In this document: piece by piece, positions 1 through 8,333 of the stretch
Numbering within the stretch: the first letter of the stretch is position 1
Layout of the letters: each line of letters opens with the position of its first letter
Assembly (NCBI RefSeq): GCF_013149785.1
Contig: NZ_JABEZU010000001.1
Span: 1 to 64,000, forward strand
Direction: 5' to 3'
DNA from: Isoptericola halotolerans
Lineage (GTDB): Bacteria > Actinomycetota > Actinomycetes > Actinomycetales > Cellulomonadaceae
DNA: 64,000 bases
Translations under genes and position numbers: made by a program
Notes under the pieces: generated by a model
Database searches by the model: none
Seen by the model: the letters and a program-made list of their open reading frames with translations, nothing else
Told to the model about the DNA's origin: nothing

Positions 1-2
1 TC

Positions 3-95
3 AAGGCGTTCTGGAACATCGCCAACTGGCGCGACGTCGCCGCCCGCCTCGAGCGCGCCCGCACCCAGACCGCCGGACTCATCGTCCCGGCCTGA
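3..95 (+). CDS. 3' end of an unidentified coding region, cut by the window edge
   Basis: An open frame enters from the left edge in frame 3 and ends at TGA 93-95. The visible 30 residues begin KAFWNIANW and end TAGLIVPA. Codon use (G/C at third positions) matches the neighbouring genes, so this looks like the true C-terminus of a real gene. Too little is visible to name a family. It converges on the symporter gene at 120-1127. Confidence 0.55.
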   Translation, partial: KAFWNIANWRDVAARLERARTQTAGLIVPA

Positions 96-119
96 GGCCT
101 CTCGTGCGGCCGGGCGGGC

Positions 120-1127
120 TCACGCCTGCCCGGCCGCCGAGCGCCGGGCGATGATCGAGCACACCACGAGCTGGAGCTGGTGGTAGATCACGATCGGCAC
201 CGCGACGAGGCCGATGGTCGCTGCGGGGAGCAGCGCGGCGACGATCGGCAGCCCGGTGGCCAGCGACTTCATGGAGCCGCACAGCAGCAGCGTGATCCTG
301 CGCTCGCGGTCCAGGCCGAGGGCGCGACCGCCCCACCAGGTCACCGCCAGCACGGCTGCCAGCAGCACGGCGCAGGCCCCGACCAGGGCCACCACCGACC
401 ACACCCCGAGTCCGCTCCACACCCCCTGGGCCGTGGCACCGCTCACCGCGGTGAGCACGATGAGCAGGATGGTCCCGCGGTCCACGAGCTGGGTGAGCCA
501 CCGCGTGCGCCGCACCCGCTCGCCCACCCACGGCTGGAGCAGCTGCCCGACGGCGAACGGCAGCAGCAGCCGCAGCAGCACCGTCTGCACGCCGCCCACG
601 CCCGCGCCGTCGAGCCCGATGCCCGCCGATCCGGACATCAGCCCCAGCACCAGCAGCGGCGTGAGCACCAGCCCGACGACGTTCGAGACCGTCGCCCCGC
701 TGATCGCACCGGCGACGTCACCGCGCGCCACCGAGGTGAACGCGATGGACGAGTTCACGGTCGACGGCAGCAGCGACAGGCACAGCAGCCCGGCGGCGAT
801 CCCCGGGCCGACCAGCGGGGTGGCGAGGAACGCCACCACCACGCCGAGCAGGGGGTAGACGACGAAGGTCGCGGCGAGCAGCCCGCCCTGGAGGCGCCAG
901 TCCCGCAACGACCGGCCGACCTCACGGGTGGGCAGGCGTGCGCCGTAGAGCAGGAACAGCAGGCTGACGGCGAGGCTGGAGGCGGTGCCGAGCACGGCCT
1001 GCACCCCGTCCGGTATCGGGACGAGCACGCCGACGAGCAGCATCGCGAGGATGGCGAGGACGAACGGGTCGACCCATCCGCGCAGGCGGCGGGGCAGCCA
1101 CGAGCGGCTGCCGGGGCGGCGGGTCAC
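120..1127 (-). CDS. Bile acid:sodium symporter family (SBF-like) membrane transporter
   Basis: This 335-residue protein is almost entirely hydrophobic, with about nine or ten predicted membrane segments after a short basic N-terminus (MTRRPGSRSW). Features typical of the SBF-like/YfeH subgroup are visible: the STVNSSIAF stretch near residue 125, GSMKSLATGLPI near residue 285, and a C-terminal IYHQLQLV helix. It should carry an organic anion or small metabolite across the cytoplasmic membrane; the substrate is unknown. The GTG start at 1125-1127 overlaps the stop of the amidase gene (GTGA), so it is the last gene of a coupled six-gene unit running 6507 to 120 and may import or export a product of that pathway. 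Family confidence is high; the role is inferred from context. Confidence 0.85.
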   Translation of the reverse strand: MTRRPGSRSWLPRRLRGWVDPFVLAILAMLLVGVLVPIPDGVQAVLGTASSLAVSLLFLLYGARLPTREVGRSLRDWRLQGGLLAATFVVYPLLGVVVAFLATPLVGPGIAAGLLCLSLLPSTVNSSIAFTSVARGDVAGAISGATVSNVVGLVLTPLLVLGLMSGSAGIGLDGAGVGGVQTVLLRLLLPFAVGQLLQPWVGERVRRTRWLTQLVDRGTILLIVLTAVSGATAQGVWSGLGVWSVVALVGACAVLLAAVLAVTWWGGRALGLDRERRITLLLCGSMKSLATGLPIVAALLPAATIGLVAVPIVIYHQLQLVVCSIIARRSAAGQA

Positions 1128-2719
1128 GAGGGCAGGTCCATCGACAGCGCCCTCGCGGCACGCACCAGGTCCAGGTCGCTGCCGGCCGCACCGATGAGCG
1201 ACACGCCCACCGACCGTCGTCGGCGGCCGTCGCCCAGCGCCAGGGCGGGCACGGACAGGGCGGGCAGACCGCCGGCCCCGGCGAGCGTCGTGAGGCGCAG
1301 GGTGGCGCTCCGGGCGGCGTCGAGCGCGCCCGGGTCGGCGGTGCGGTCCGGGGGAGGGCCGGCGGTGGTCGGCAGGACCAGCAGGTCGCCGTCGAGCAGG
1401 TCCCGCAGCCGGCGCCGGGCGTCCTCGACGACCCCGCGTGCGGCGCGCTCCTCGTCGGCGGTGACGGCGGCGGCGGCGCGGAACCGGGCGGCCACGTCCG
1501 GGCCGAGGGTGTCGCCGTGCTCGCCGACGAATGTCCCGTGCGCCCGCCAGGCCTCGGCCGCCTGGACCACCCGGAACGCCTCCTGCAGCACCGCGAGGTC
1601 ACCGACGTCGACGGCGGCGGTCGCCCACCCGGGACGCGCCGCGGCCGCCCCGGTCCAGCGCTCGAAGGCCTCGCGCACCGGGGTGTCGAGCCCGGCGACG
1701 ACGGCGGAGGGGACCAGGAGCCGGGGTGCTCGGTCGCGGGGCCGGCCGTGCTGTCCGGTGAGCGCCGCCGTCGTCCAGGCGACGACGCGCTCGAGCGTGG
1801 TGCCGTCACGGGTCAGCCAGCCGACGGTGTCGAAGGTCGGCGCCAGCGGGAGGACCCCGTCGCGAGGAACGAGCCCGTGGGTGGTGCGCAGCCCCCACAG
1901 CCCCTGGTAGGACGCAGGGACCCGGACCGAGCCGGCCGTGTCCGTGGCCAGTCCGACGTCGGCCTGGCCGAGAGCGACCGCCGCCCCCACGCCGGACGAG
2001 GAGCCTCCCGGTATCGCCAGCGGGTCGTGGACGTTGGGCGGCGTGCCGTGGTGCGGGTTGACGCCGCTGATCGAGTAGGCCAGCTCGTCCGACGTGGCGA
2101 TCCCCTGCACGACGGCGCCTCCTGCCCGCAGGCGGGCCACGGCCCAGGCGTCCTCCGTCTCGACAGGGACGGAAGCGAGCCGTGCCGGGTTGCCGGCGCC
2201 GACGCGGTGGCCCGCGACGGCGAAGACGTCCTTGACCGCGACGCGGAGCCCGGCCAGGGGGCCGGAGCCGGCCGACCCGCCGTCGTCGGAGGGCCCGACC
2301 AGGGGGTCGCCGACGACGCGCCACACGCTGCGGTCGACGGCTCGTGGGCGAGGGCTGACGTGGGCGACGGCGATCCGCCACCGCGCCCCGGCGGACGGCC
2401 GGGCCCAGAGCTGGGTCTGCAGGCCACGACCACCGTCGCGGAACGCGGAGACGGCGGTGACGAGCCAGGCGTCGTCGGTGACGCGCCGGTGCTCGACGTG
2501 CTCCAGGACCCTGGCGGGCGCTCCTCCCCGGCCGCGCCGGAACCGGGCGATCTCGTCGCTGCCGACGAGGAGCCCGGCGTCGTCCCCGCGCAGGGTGCCG
2601 GCGTCGTCGAGGAAGAAGTCGGCGAGCGCCCCGAGGTCGTCCGCAGCCAGCGCGGCCTCGTACGCCTCGACGGCCGCGGTGAGGTCGGCGGGCGGCGCGG
2701 CTGGTCCGGGCAGGGTCAT
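1124..2719 (-). CDS. AtzH-like (DUF3225) domain fused to amidase-signature hydrolase
   Basis: This 531-residue protein has two parts. Residues about 10-130 resemble the NTF2-fold AtzH/HpxZ (DUF3225) family, ending near WRIAVAHVS. Residues about 150-530 are an amidase-signature enzyme with the Ser-Ser-Lys triad: Lys163 in VAVKDVF, the GGSSSG loop at 238-243, and Ser264 in DTAGSVR. In many bacteria the DUF3225 protein is a separate gene beside an AtzE/HpxY-type amidase, so this is a fusion. It should hydrolyse an amide or ureide bond. The start ATG at 2717-2719 overlaps the stop of the acetamidase-like gene by four bases, and its own end overlaps the symporter start. The substrate is not deducible from sequence; biuret-like, oxalurate-like or other ureide compounds are candidates. 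Confidence 0.82.
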   Translation of the reverse strand: MTLPGPAAPPADLTAAVEAYEAALAADDLGALADFFLDDAGTLRGDDAGLLVGSDEIARFRRGRGGAPARVLEHVEHRRVTDDAWLVTAVSAFRDGGRGLQTQLWARPSAGARWRIAVAHVSPRPRAVDRSVWRVVGDPLVGPSDDGGSAGSGPLAGLRVAVKDVFAVAGHRVGAGNPARLASVPVETEDAWAVARLRAGGAVVQGIATSDELAYSISGVNPHHGTPPNVHDPLAIPGGSSSGVGAAVALGQADVGLATDTAGSVRVPASYQGLWGLRTTHGLVPRDGVLPLAPTFDTVGWLTRDGTTLERVVAWTTAALTGQHGRPRDRAPRLLVPSAVVAGLDTPVREAFERWTGAAAARPGWATAAVDVGDLAVLQEAFRVVQAAEAWRAHGTFVGEHGDTLGPDVAARFRAAAAVTADEERAARGVVEDARRRLRDLLDGDLLVLPTTAGPPPDRTADPGALDAARSATLRLTTLAGAGGLPALSVPALALGDGRRRRSVGVSLIGAAGSDLDLVRAARALSMDLPS

Positions 2720-3843
2720 GCGGTGGGCTCCTCGAAGTCGGCGAGACGGATCCGGGCATGGACTCCCTTGACCTGGTCCACGACCTGGGATATGTCGAAG
2801 TCCGTCGCGGCCGAGAGGTAGGCGTACGCGAGATGCTCGTCCATGCCCCATCGTGCCTGCAGCAGGTTCAGCGCGGCGCGGACGCAGTGCTGCACCGCGA
2901 CGTCGAGGTCGGGGTCCATCCCCGTCGGGACGAGGTGCTCGGCGGTGCGGACCACGGGCCCGGAGATCTCGCCGAGCAGGGCGAGCGCCTCGTCGTGGGG
3001 CACGAGGTCGAGCCGCACCGTGGACCGCAGCGAGGCCTCCATCGCGGTGAGGGCCACCTCCCCGTTCCCCTGGGCGAAGTGCGGGTCGCCGGCGTAGAAG
3101 AGTGCTCCCGGCACGGCCACCGGCAGGTAGACGGTGCTTCCGGCCGTCGTCAGGGTGATGTCGATGTTGCCCCCGTGCCGGCCCGGCGGCACCGAGTGCG
3201 GGCGCTGCCCGCCGGGGGTCGCGACGCCCAGCACGCCGAGGAACTCGGCGAGGGGGAACCGGGTGCGACGCCGGTCGGCCGGGTCCGTGGTGAGCGGCAG
3301 GACGCCCCGGGCGTGCTCGCCGTCGTCCTCCACGGGGGCGAAGACGCTGACGGCCTCTCCCTCGCGCGGGAGCTCGGCGGGCAGGGCGCCGCGGCCGTGC
3401 CGGTTGGAGATCACGCCGTAGGGGACCCGGCGCCGGTGCTCCAGGAGCCGGACGGCGAGGACGTCGCCGGGCTGTGCGCCGACGACCTCGATCGGTCCGG
3501 TCACGACGTGCGGGCCGTCGTCGTCCCCCCGAGGGGTGGCGGCGGCGATCTCCACGACGTCGGTCAGGACGTCCTGGGGGGCGACACCGTGCCGGCCGAA
3601 CCAGCGCACCGGGTCGCTGCCCTGGTCGGGGAGCATGCCCTCGTGGCTGACGGTGTCGATGGTGACGGTGGTCCCGGGGCGGACGGACAGGACCGGTGCG
3701 TCGGTCCCCGCGGGCAGCCGGCCCCACCGGACCGTACCCGGGGTCGAGGGCAGGTACTCCTCGCCGGGGACCGGGCCGGTCCCCGGTTGGAGGACGCGCG
3801 GCTGGAGGACGCGCGGTGCCCGGACTCCTGGCGGGGTCGTCAT
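2716..3843 (-). CDS. Acetamidase/formamidase family (FmdA/AmdA) hydrolase
   Basis: A 375-residue protein with the FmdA/AmdA family order: an early segment around VTIDTVSHEGMLPDQG, the PYGVISNRHGRG region, the GRHGGNIDI motif, and the FYAGDPHFAQGNGEV motif with its conserved His and Asp. The C-terminus (AYAYLSAATDFDISQV) is also typical. The family hydrolyses formamide, acetamide or related short amides to ammonia and the acid in the cytoplasm. It sits between the ABC ATPase and the amidase fusion with four-base overlaps on both sides, so it is translated with the importer. The cluster probably takes up a nitrogen compound and releases ammonia in two hydrolytic steps; the exact substrate is unknown. 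Confidence 0.88.
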   Translation of the reverse strand: MTTPPGVRAPRVLQPRVLQPGTGPVPGEEYLPSTPGTVRWGRLPAGTDAPVLSVRPGTTVTIDTVSHEGMLPDQGSDPVRWFGRHGVAPQDVLTDVVEIAAATPRGDDDGPHVVTGPIEVVGAQPGDVLAVRLLEHRRRVPYGVISNRHGRGALPAELPREGEAVSVFAPVEDDGEHARGVLPLTTDPADRRRTRFPLAEFLGVLGVATPGGQRPHSVPPGRHGGNIDITLTTAGSTVYLPVAVPGALFYAGDPHFAQGNGEVALTAMEASLRSTVRLDLVPHDEALALLGEISGPVVRTAEHLVPTGMDPDLDVAVQHCVRAALNLLQARWGMDEHLAYAYLSAATDFDISQVVDQVKGVHARIRLADFEEPTA

Positions 3844-4628
3844 GCTGCGTCCTCCTGCTCGGGCAGCGGGCTGTGGACGTGGTCGCCGATCTGCTGCGCG
3901 AGGCCCTGGAAGTCCGGCGCGGCGGTGTCCCGCCGGTCGCCGAGGTCCACCGGGACGACGGCGCTGACCTGTCCGGGCACGCCGTGCGACGCGCCGCCCG
4001 CCATGACCACCACCCGGTCGGCCAGGTAGACCGCCTCCTCGATCGAGTGGGTGACCAGCACGAGGGTCGTCCCGACCCGTCGGCGGATAGCCACGAGCTC
4101 GTCCTGCATCTGACGACGGGTCAGGGCGTCGAGGGCACCCAGGGGCTCGTCCATGAGCAGCACCGACGGGTGCAGGGCAAGGACCCGGGCGATGCCGACC
4201 CGCTGCTGCATCCCGCCGGACAGGGTGTGCGGGTAGGCGTCGACGAACCGGCCGAGGCCCACCAGCTCGGCGTGCTCGGTGGCCTGCCGCAGCGCCTCCC
4301 GGCGGTGGACCCCGCGCTCCCGCAGCCCGTAGGCGATGTTCTCGCGCACCGAGAGCCAGGGGAACAGCCCGTAGTCCTGGAACACCACGCCCCGGTCGGG
4401 GCCGGGTCCGGTCACGGGGCGGCCGTCCAGCAGGACCCGCCCCTCGGTCGGCGTCTCGAAACCGGCGACGAGACGCAGCAGGGTCGACTTCCCGCACCCG
4501 CTGGCCCCGACGACGGCGATCGCCTCGCCGGGCGAGACCTCCAGCGTGACGTCCCGCATGGCGAACGTGTCGCCTCCGTAGTGCTTGCCGAGGCCGTCGA
4601 TCGCGAGGTGTCCCGTTCCGGTGGTCAT
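3840..4628 (-). CDS. ABC importer ATPase, nitrate/sulfonate/taurine type
   Basis: A 262-residue nucleotide-binding subunit. Walker A is GASGCGKST near residue 40, the Q-loop is [10 protein letters not shown], the signature is LSGGMQQR near residue 135, and Walker B with D-loop is [11 protein letters not shown]. This is the SsuB/TauB/NrtD class that powers uptake of sulfonates, nitrate, cyanate, pyrimidine precursors and similar small compounds. It pairs with the permease at 4625-5557 and the binding lipoprotein at 5554-6507, overlapping the permease stop by four bases. The hydrolases downstream suggest a nitrogenous substrate rather than a sulfonate, since no monooxygenase is present. Confidence 0.93.
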   Translation of the reverse strand: MTTGTGHLAIDGLGKHYGGDTFAMRDVTLEVSPGEAIAVVGASGCGKSTLLRLVAGFETPTEGRVLLDGRPVTGPGPDRGVVFQDYGLFPWLSVRENIAYGLRERGVHRREALRQATEHAELVGLGRFVDAYPHTLSGGMQQRVGIARVLALHPSVLLMDEPLGALDALTRRQMQDELVAIRRRVGTTLVLVTHSIEEAVYLADRVVVMAGGASHGVPGQVSAVVPVDLGDRRDTAAPDFQGLAQQIGDHVHSPLPEQEDAA

Positions 4629-5557
4629 CCGTCCTCCTTGAGCAGCGGTCGCCCGTGGGCGATGACACGGACCAGCAGGACGAGCAGCCGGTCGGTGGCG
4701 AAGCCGAGCAGCCCGATCACGACCATGCCGGCCACGATGAGATCGGTCTGGGCGATGACCTTGGCCTCGGTGATCATGGCGCCGAGGCCCAGGTTGATCC
4801 CCGTCATCTCCCCGACGACGAGCAGCGCCCAGGCCAGGCCGAGCGAGACCCGCAGCCCGGAGACGATGCCGGGCACGGCGGCCGGCACCACCACGGTCCA
4901 CAACCGCCGCCAGCGCGAGGTGCCGAGCATGGCGGCGGCCTCGAGCAGCCGCGGCGGCACCTGCTGCACCGCCACGACCGTGTTGACCAGCACCGGGAAG
5001 AACGCGGCGAGGAAGACCAGGAAGATCGCCTGGCTGTCGCCGATGCCGATCATGATCAGGGCCAGGGGGGCCCAGGCGGTCACCGGGATGGGCCGGACCA
5101 GGTTGAGGGTCGGTTCGAGGAGCCGCCTCAGGTGGGCCGACCGACCCATGAGGACGCCGAGCGGGATGGCGAGGGCGGCGGCCAGCACGAAGCCGGAGAC
5201 GGCGCGCACCAGGCTCGCCCAGACGTGGCGCCAGAGCTGCGCGCTGAAGGAGTCGTCGACCAGGCCGCCCACCGTGAGGTCGACCAGCCGGACGAGCACG
5301 GCTCCCGGCGTCGGCAGGGCGGCCATGCGGATCCCGCCGGGGACGTCCCAGCCCTGCGCGACGCCGGTGTGCCACAGCAGCAGGACGAGGACCGGGACGG
5401 GTAGTGCCCACAGCACCGCGCTCGCCCGGCGCCCGGCGGGACCCTGACGGCGTCGGGCCTGACCGCCTGTGCGGGGCGCGGTCGGCGAGGAAGCGGGCGG
5501 TGACGTGGTGGCGGACGGCGCGGCCTCCGTGGGCCGGGCCGAGGCGACGCCGGTCAC
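4625..5557 (-). CDS. ABC importer permease, SsuC/TauC-like
   Basis: A 310-residue permease with a Pro/Thr/Ala-rich cytoplasmic N-terminus and about six membrane helices. The binding-protein-dependent transport (BPD_transp_1) domain carries the EAA loop around LLEAAAMLGTSRWRRL near residue 205. The start is GTG at 5555-5557 (TGVASARP...), overlapping the TGA of the binding-protein gene as GTGA; a much longer upstream frame exists but only because it runs antiparallel through that gene. It forms the transmembrane channel for the cluster's importer. Confidence 0.92.
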   Translation of the reverse strand: MTGVASARPTEAAPSATTSPPASSPTAPRTGGQARRRQGPAGRRASAVLWALPVPVLVLLLWHTGVAQGWDVPGGIRMAALPTPGAVLVRLVDLTVGGLVDDSFSAQLWRHVWASLVRAVSGFVLAAALAIPLGVLMGRSAHLRRLLEPTLNLVRPIPVTAWAPLALIMIGIGDSQAIFLVFLAAFFPVLVNTVVAVQQVPPRLLEAAAMLGTSRWRRLWTVVVPAAVPGIVSGLRVSLGLAWALLVVGEMTGINLGLGAMITEAKVIAQTDLIVAGMVVIGLLGFATDRLLVLLVRVIAHGRPLLKEDG

Positions 5558-6507
5558 GGCGTCTCGGGGGCGAAGCCGTCGGCCACGACGTCGTCGACGT
5601 CCGGTGCCGCGTCGATGACGGCGAGCTTCTGCATCTCGCCGGCCAGGGCGTCCACCTGGTCGAGGTAGGTGGGGGAGAGGTCGGACCGCAGCCAGATGTT
5701 GTCCGCCGCCAGACCGAGCACCTCGGGGTCGAAGGAGAACCGGTCGGCCACGCCGGACATCCAGGTGGCGGGGTCCTCGGCCAGCGCCTCGGTGGCCGCG
5801 GCGTGGATGTCGACGACCTGCTGGACCAGCTCGGGGTCCTGCTCGGCACGGGTGGCGGTGGTGGCGAGCCCGATGTTGACCGGGCCGATCGCCGTCTCGT
5901 AGATGGAGGCGACCTCGTGCGCGCCCTCGAGCTGCGCCAGGGAGACGTTGACCTCCGCACCGGCGAACGCGTCGATGTCCCCGCGCCCGAGCGCGTCCGC
6001 CATGTCGGCGTAGCCCAGGCTCACCAGCTCGGTGTCCACGTCCGGGTCGAGACCGGCGGCCTCGAGGGTCAGCCGCAGCGCCATCTCCTGCGACGAACCG
6101 GGCACGATCCCGATCCGCGCGCCGGAGAGGTCCTCGACGGAGGTGACGGACGTCGACCCGACGAGGCCCGAGCCGCCGTCGGCCCCGGAGGCCACGAGCT
6201 GCACGTCCTTGCCCTGCGCCACGCCCGAGATGACCGTCGGCACCCCGAGGAGCGCGAAGTCCACGTCGCCGGTGAGCAGGGCGTTGAGCTCGTCGGTCGA
6301 GTTCGCCATGGGGACGACCTCGATGGTGACGCCGTCGGGGGCGTGGTCGGCGTAGACGTACGGCGCGTACAGGTGCGGCTGCCGTTGGGTGGCGATGCGG
6401 ACGACCTCGCCGTCCTCGCCCGACGCGGAGGCCTCGCCGGTGCAGGCGGCCAGGGTCGCGGTCAGGGCGACGAGAGCGACGGGCAGCAGGGTCCGGGAGG
6501 GGGTCAC
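5554..6507 (-). CDS. ABC substrate-binding lipoprotein, NMT1/SsuA-like
   Basis: A 317-residue exported lipoprotein. A short signal peptide ends in a lipobox (TLAAC, Cys22), followed by an acidic linker. The mature part has the periplasmic-binding fold of the NMT1/SsuA/TauA group, with segments such as LLTGDVDFALLG, VEDLSGARIGIVPGS and LGYADMADALGRGDIDAF. It should be tethered outside the membrane and deliver substrate to the permease. The GTG start at 6505-6507 has a GGAAGGA ribosome site upstream. It is the first gene of the six-gene unit, and its promoter region contains a palindrome (6546-6556) likely to be bound by the divergent GntR regulator. Confidence 0.9.
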   Translation of the reverse strand: MTPSRTLLPVALVALTATLAACTGEASASGEDGEVVRIATQRQPHLYAPYVYADHAPDGVTIEVVPMANSTDELNALLTGDVDFALLGVPTVISGVAQGKDVQLVASGADGGSGLVGSTSVTSVEDLSGARIGIVPGSSQEMALRLTLEAAGLDPDVDTELVSLGYADMADALGRGDIDAFAGAEVNVSLAQLEGAHEVASIYETAIGPVNIGLATTATRAEQDPELVQQVVDIHAAATEALAEDPATWMSGVADRFSFDPEVLGLAADNIWLRSDLSPTYLDQVDALAGEMQKLAVIDAAPDVDDVVADGFAPETP

Positions 6508-6545
6508 GGAGCGATCCTTCCGATGGATGCGGAGGGCGAACCAAA

Positions 6546-6556
6546 TGGTCCGACCA
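6546..6556. promoter_or_regulatory. FadR-type operator TGGTCCGACCA
   Basis: An 11-base inverted repeat TGGTC-C-GACCA lies 39 bases upstream of the binding-protein start. GntR regulators with FCD domains commonly bind TGGTnnnACCA-like sites. A partial copy (TGGTCTGA) is found at 6659-6666 nearer the regulator gene. This is probably the autoregulatory and cluster-controlling site. Confidence 0.65.
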
Positions 6557-6658
6557 AGTGACCGTCACGCTATGACGGGCTCCACGGCGAAAGATAGCCG
6601 TTCAATGACCTGGTAACGCGCATTTTACGGCCCTGGAACATGCAGATCCAATTCTTAT

Positions 6659-6677
6659 TGGTCTGATTGGTATACCT
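6659..6677. promoter_or_regulatory. Second, degenerate GntR site with an adjoining dyad
   Basis: TGGTCTGA at 6659-6666 repeats seven of eight bases of the left part of the 6546 palindrome. It abuts the dyad TGGTATACCT (6668-6677). The pair sits about 50 bases upstream of the GntR start and probably overlaps its promoter. No further proof is available from sequence. Confidence 0.4.
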
Positions 6678-6724
6678 TGAGGATGTCTGTCGGCCGAGAC
6701 CCGCCCGCCCCCAGGAGGAGCCGC

Positions 6725-7429
6725 ATGTCCACTGTCGAGAGCTCCGCGACGACCGCGAGCAGGCAACCCATCGCGGTGGCGCTCGCCGCCGAGCTCGAAC
6801 GGATGATCGCCACGGGAGAGCTCGGACCCGGGGCGCGGCTCCCGGCCGAGCGCGAGCTGGCACGTCAGCGCGGCGTCTCCCGCACCACGCTGCGCGAGGC
6901 GATGAACGCGCTCGAGGAGAAAGGGCTCGTCGAGCGGCGTCAGGGCCGGGGGACCCGGGTGGTCGACCGCCCGGACGAGGCGCGTCAGATCCTGGGGCTC
7001 CACCCGCCGGACGCCACCGAGAGCGTCACCGAGCTGCGCACCCTGGTCGAACCCTCGGTGGCGGCGCTCGCGGCGACGCGCGCCACACGGGCCAACCAGC
7101 TCCAGCTCGCCGACGTGCTGGCGCGCACCACCGCGGACCTCACGGCGCAGCAGTCGCTGGAGCGTGACACCGAGTTCCACCTGCTGCTCGCGCACGCCAC
7201 CCTCAACCCGCTGGTGACCGCCCTGCACGGCCTGATGACGGAGTGGACGCTGCCTCAGCGCCGTCTGTCGCACGCCTCTCCCGCGGGGCGGGCGCTGTCG
7301 CTGCGCGGTCATCAGGAGATCCTCGCCGCCGTCGAGGCGCACGACGCCGACGGCGCCCACGACGCGATGCGGCGCCACCTCACCGACGTCGGCGCCTCGT
7401 GGGACGCCGAGGCGCTCGGTGATCCCTGA
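6725..7429 (+). CDS. GntR-family regulator, FadR/FCD subfamily
   Basis: A 234-residue regulator. Residues about 15-85 form a winged helix-turn-helix (LPAERELARQRGVSRTTLRE), and residues about 95-225 form an all-helical FCD ligand domain with the metal-binding style residues around DTEFHLLL and GHQEI. ATG 6725 was chosen over an upstream start at 6677 because of the strong AGGAGGAG at 6712-6720. It is divergent from the importer-hydrolase cluster and very likely represses it until a pathway metabolite binds. Confidence 0.9.
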   Translation: MSTVESSATTASRQPIAVALAAELERMIATGELGPGARLPAERELARQRGVSRTTLREAMNALEEKGLVERRQGRGTRVVDRPDEARQILGLHPPDATESVTELRTLVEPSVAALAATRATRANQLQLADVLARTTADLTAQQSLERDTEFHLLLAHATLNPLVTALHGLMTEWTLPQRRLSHASPAGRALSLRGHQEILAAVEAHDADGAHDAMRRHLTDVGASWDAEALGDP

Positions 7430-7592
7430 CGGCGTGTGCACGCCGACCGGATGAGCGCTGACGAGGTGCCGGTCCTGGGCCGGGGTGCGATACGGCTCGC
7501 CTGGTCGCCACCAGCGTGTCCCGGTCGCGGTTCGCACCGGTCGTGCCGTGGGCGACGTGCATGCAGTGCGCCCAGGCGTTGACGTGCCCGCG

Positions 7593-7613
7593 TAGCGGAC
7601 ATAGTCTCCGCTA
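7593..7613. promoter_or_regulatory. TetR operator 1 (TAGCGGA-N7-TCCGCTA)
   Basis: A perfect seven-base inverted repeat with a seven-base centre lies about 46 bases upstream of the TetR start. Its right arm is part of TCTCCGCTA (7605-7613), which recurs exactly at 7632-7640, 27 bases further on. The duplication marks this as a regulator-bound promoter. Confidence 0.65.
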
Positions 7614-7622
7614 AGAACGATA

Positions 7623-7640
7623 CGGAGACACTCTCCGCTA
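7623..7640. promoter_or_regulatory. TetR operator 2 (CGGAGA-CAC-TCTCCG)
   Basis: A perfect six-base inverted repeat with a three-base centre (7623-7637), followed by CTA so that TCTCCGCTA of operator 1 is repeated. It ends about 20 bases before the TetR start, so bound protein would block transcription of the regulator and the reductase gene behind it. Confidence 0.6.
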
Positions 7641-7658
7641 GATCGGCAGAGAGACGTG

Positions 7659-8273
7659 ATGATGCAGAGAACGACGACGGACGGAGCTCGGGCCCCCCGG
7701 GCCGATGCCCAGCGCAACAGGGACCGCATCCTCGGTGCGGCAGAGCAGTACTTCTCCGAGCACGGAGTCACCGGCTCGCTCGACGCGATCGCCAAGCGGG
7801 CCGGGGTCGGGGCGGGCACCCTCTACCGGCACTTCCCGAACCGGGAGTCGTTGCTTGCCGCCCTGCTCGCCGCTCGCGACGACGCGCTGGTGGCTCGGCG
7901 CGACGACCTCCGCAGCGGATCGGTGAACGCGGCCGATGCGCTCGACGGGTGGCTCGACGCGATCACCGCGTGGGCGGGTGCGTTCGACGGGCTGCCCGAG
8001 CCGCTGCGGGCCGCGACGGCGACCAGCTCGTCCCCGCTGGCTATGACCTGCCAGGGGTTCATCACGACCACCGAGGAGTTCCTGCGAGCCGCGCAGGACG
8101 ACGGGGGCGCGCGCCGCGACGTCCGGGCCCGGGACCTCTTCCTGGCCGCTCTGGCCAGGAGCTGGGTGCGCGGTGCGGCTCTGGCCGACGACGCGTCTGC
8201 TGCCGCTCTGGCCGAACTGACCAGGAACGGGTGGGCGACGACGAGCGCCGCACGAGCCGGCGACGGCCGGTAG
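7659..8273 (+). CDS. TetR/AcrR-family transcriptional regulator
   Basis: About 204 residues. The N-terminal TetR helix-turn-helix is clear (RILGAAEQYFSEHG, then AKRAGVGAGTLYRHFPNRE at about residues 45-65). The variable C-terminal half resembles TetR proteins that control short-chain oxidoreductases. Three tandem starts are possible (GTG 7656, ATG 7659, ATG 7662); the AGAGAGA at 7647-7653 suits either ATG. Twin palindromes lie immediately upstream. The reductase gene follows after 60 bases in the same direction and is the likely target. Confidence 0.88.
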   Translation: MMQRTTTDGARAPRADAQRNRDRILGAAEQYFSEHGVTGSLDAIAKRAGVGAGTLYRHFPNRESLLAALLAARDDALVARRDDLRSGSVNAADALDGWLDAITAWAGAFDGLPEPLRAATATSSSPLAMTCQGFITTTEEFLRAAQDDGGARRDVRARDLFLAALARSWVRGAALADDASAAALAELTRNGWATTSAARAGDGR

Positions 8274-8333
8274 CGCCGACGACCTCACCCGACCGACACG
8301 ACATCGACCACCACACGAACATCAGGAGAGACC

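Noticed and set aside
180-1910. A 576-codon plus-strand frame over the symporter and amidase genes
   Set aside because: It is the complementary-strand shadow of two well-supported genes and has no family resemblance.
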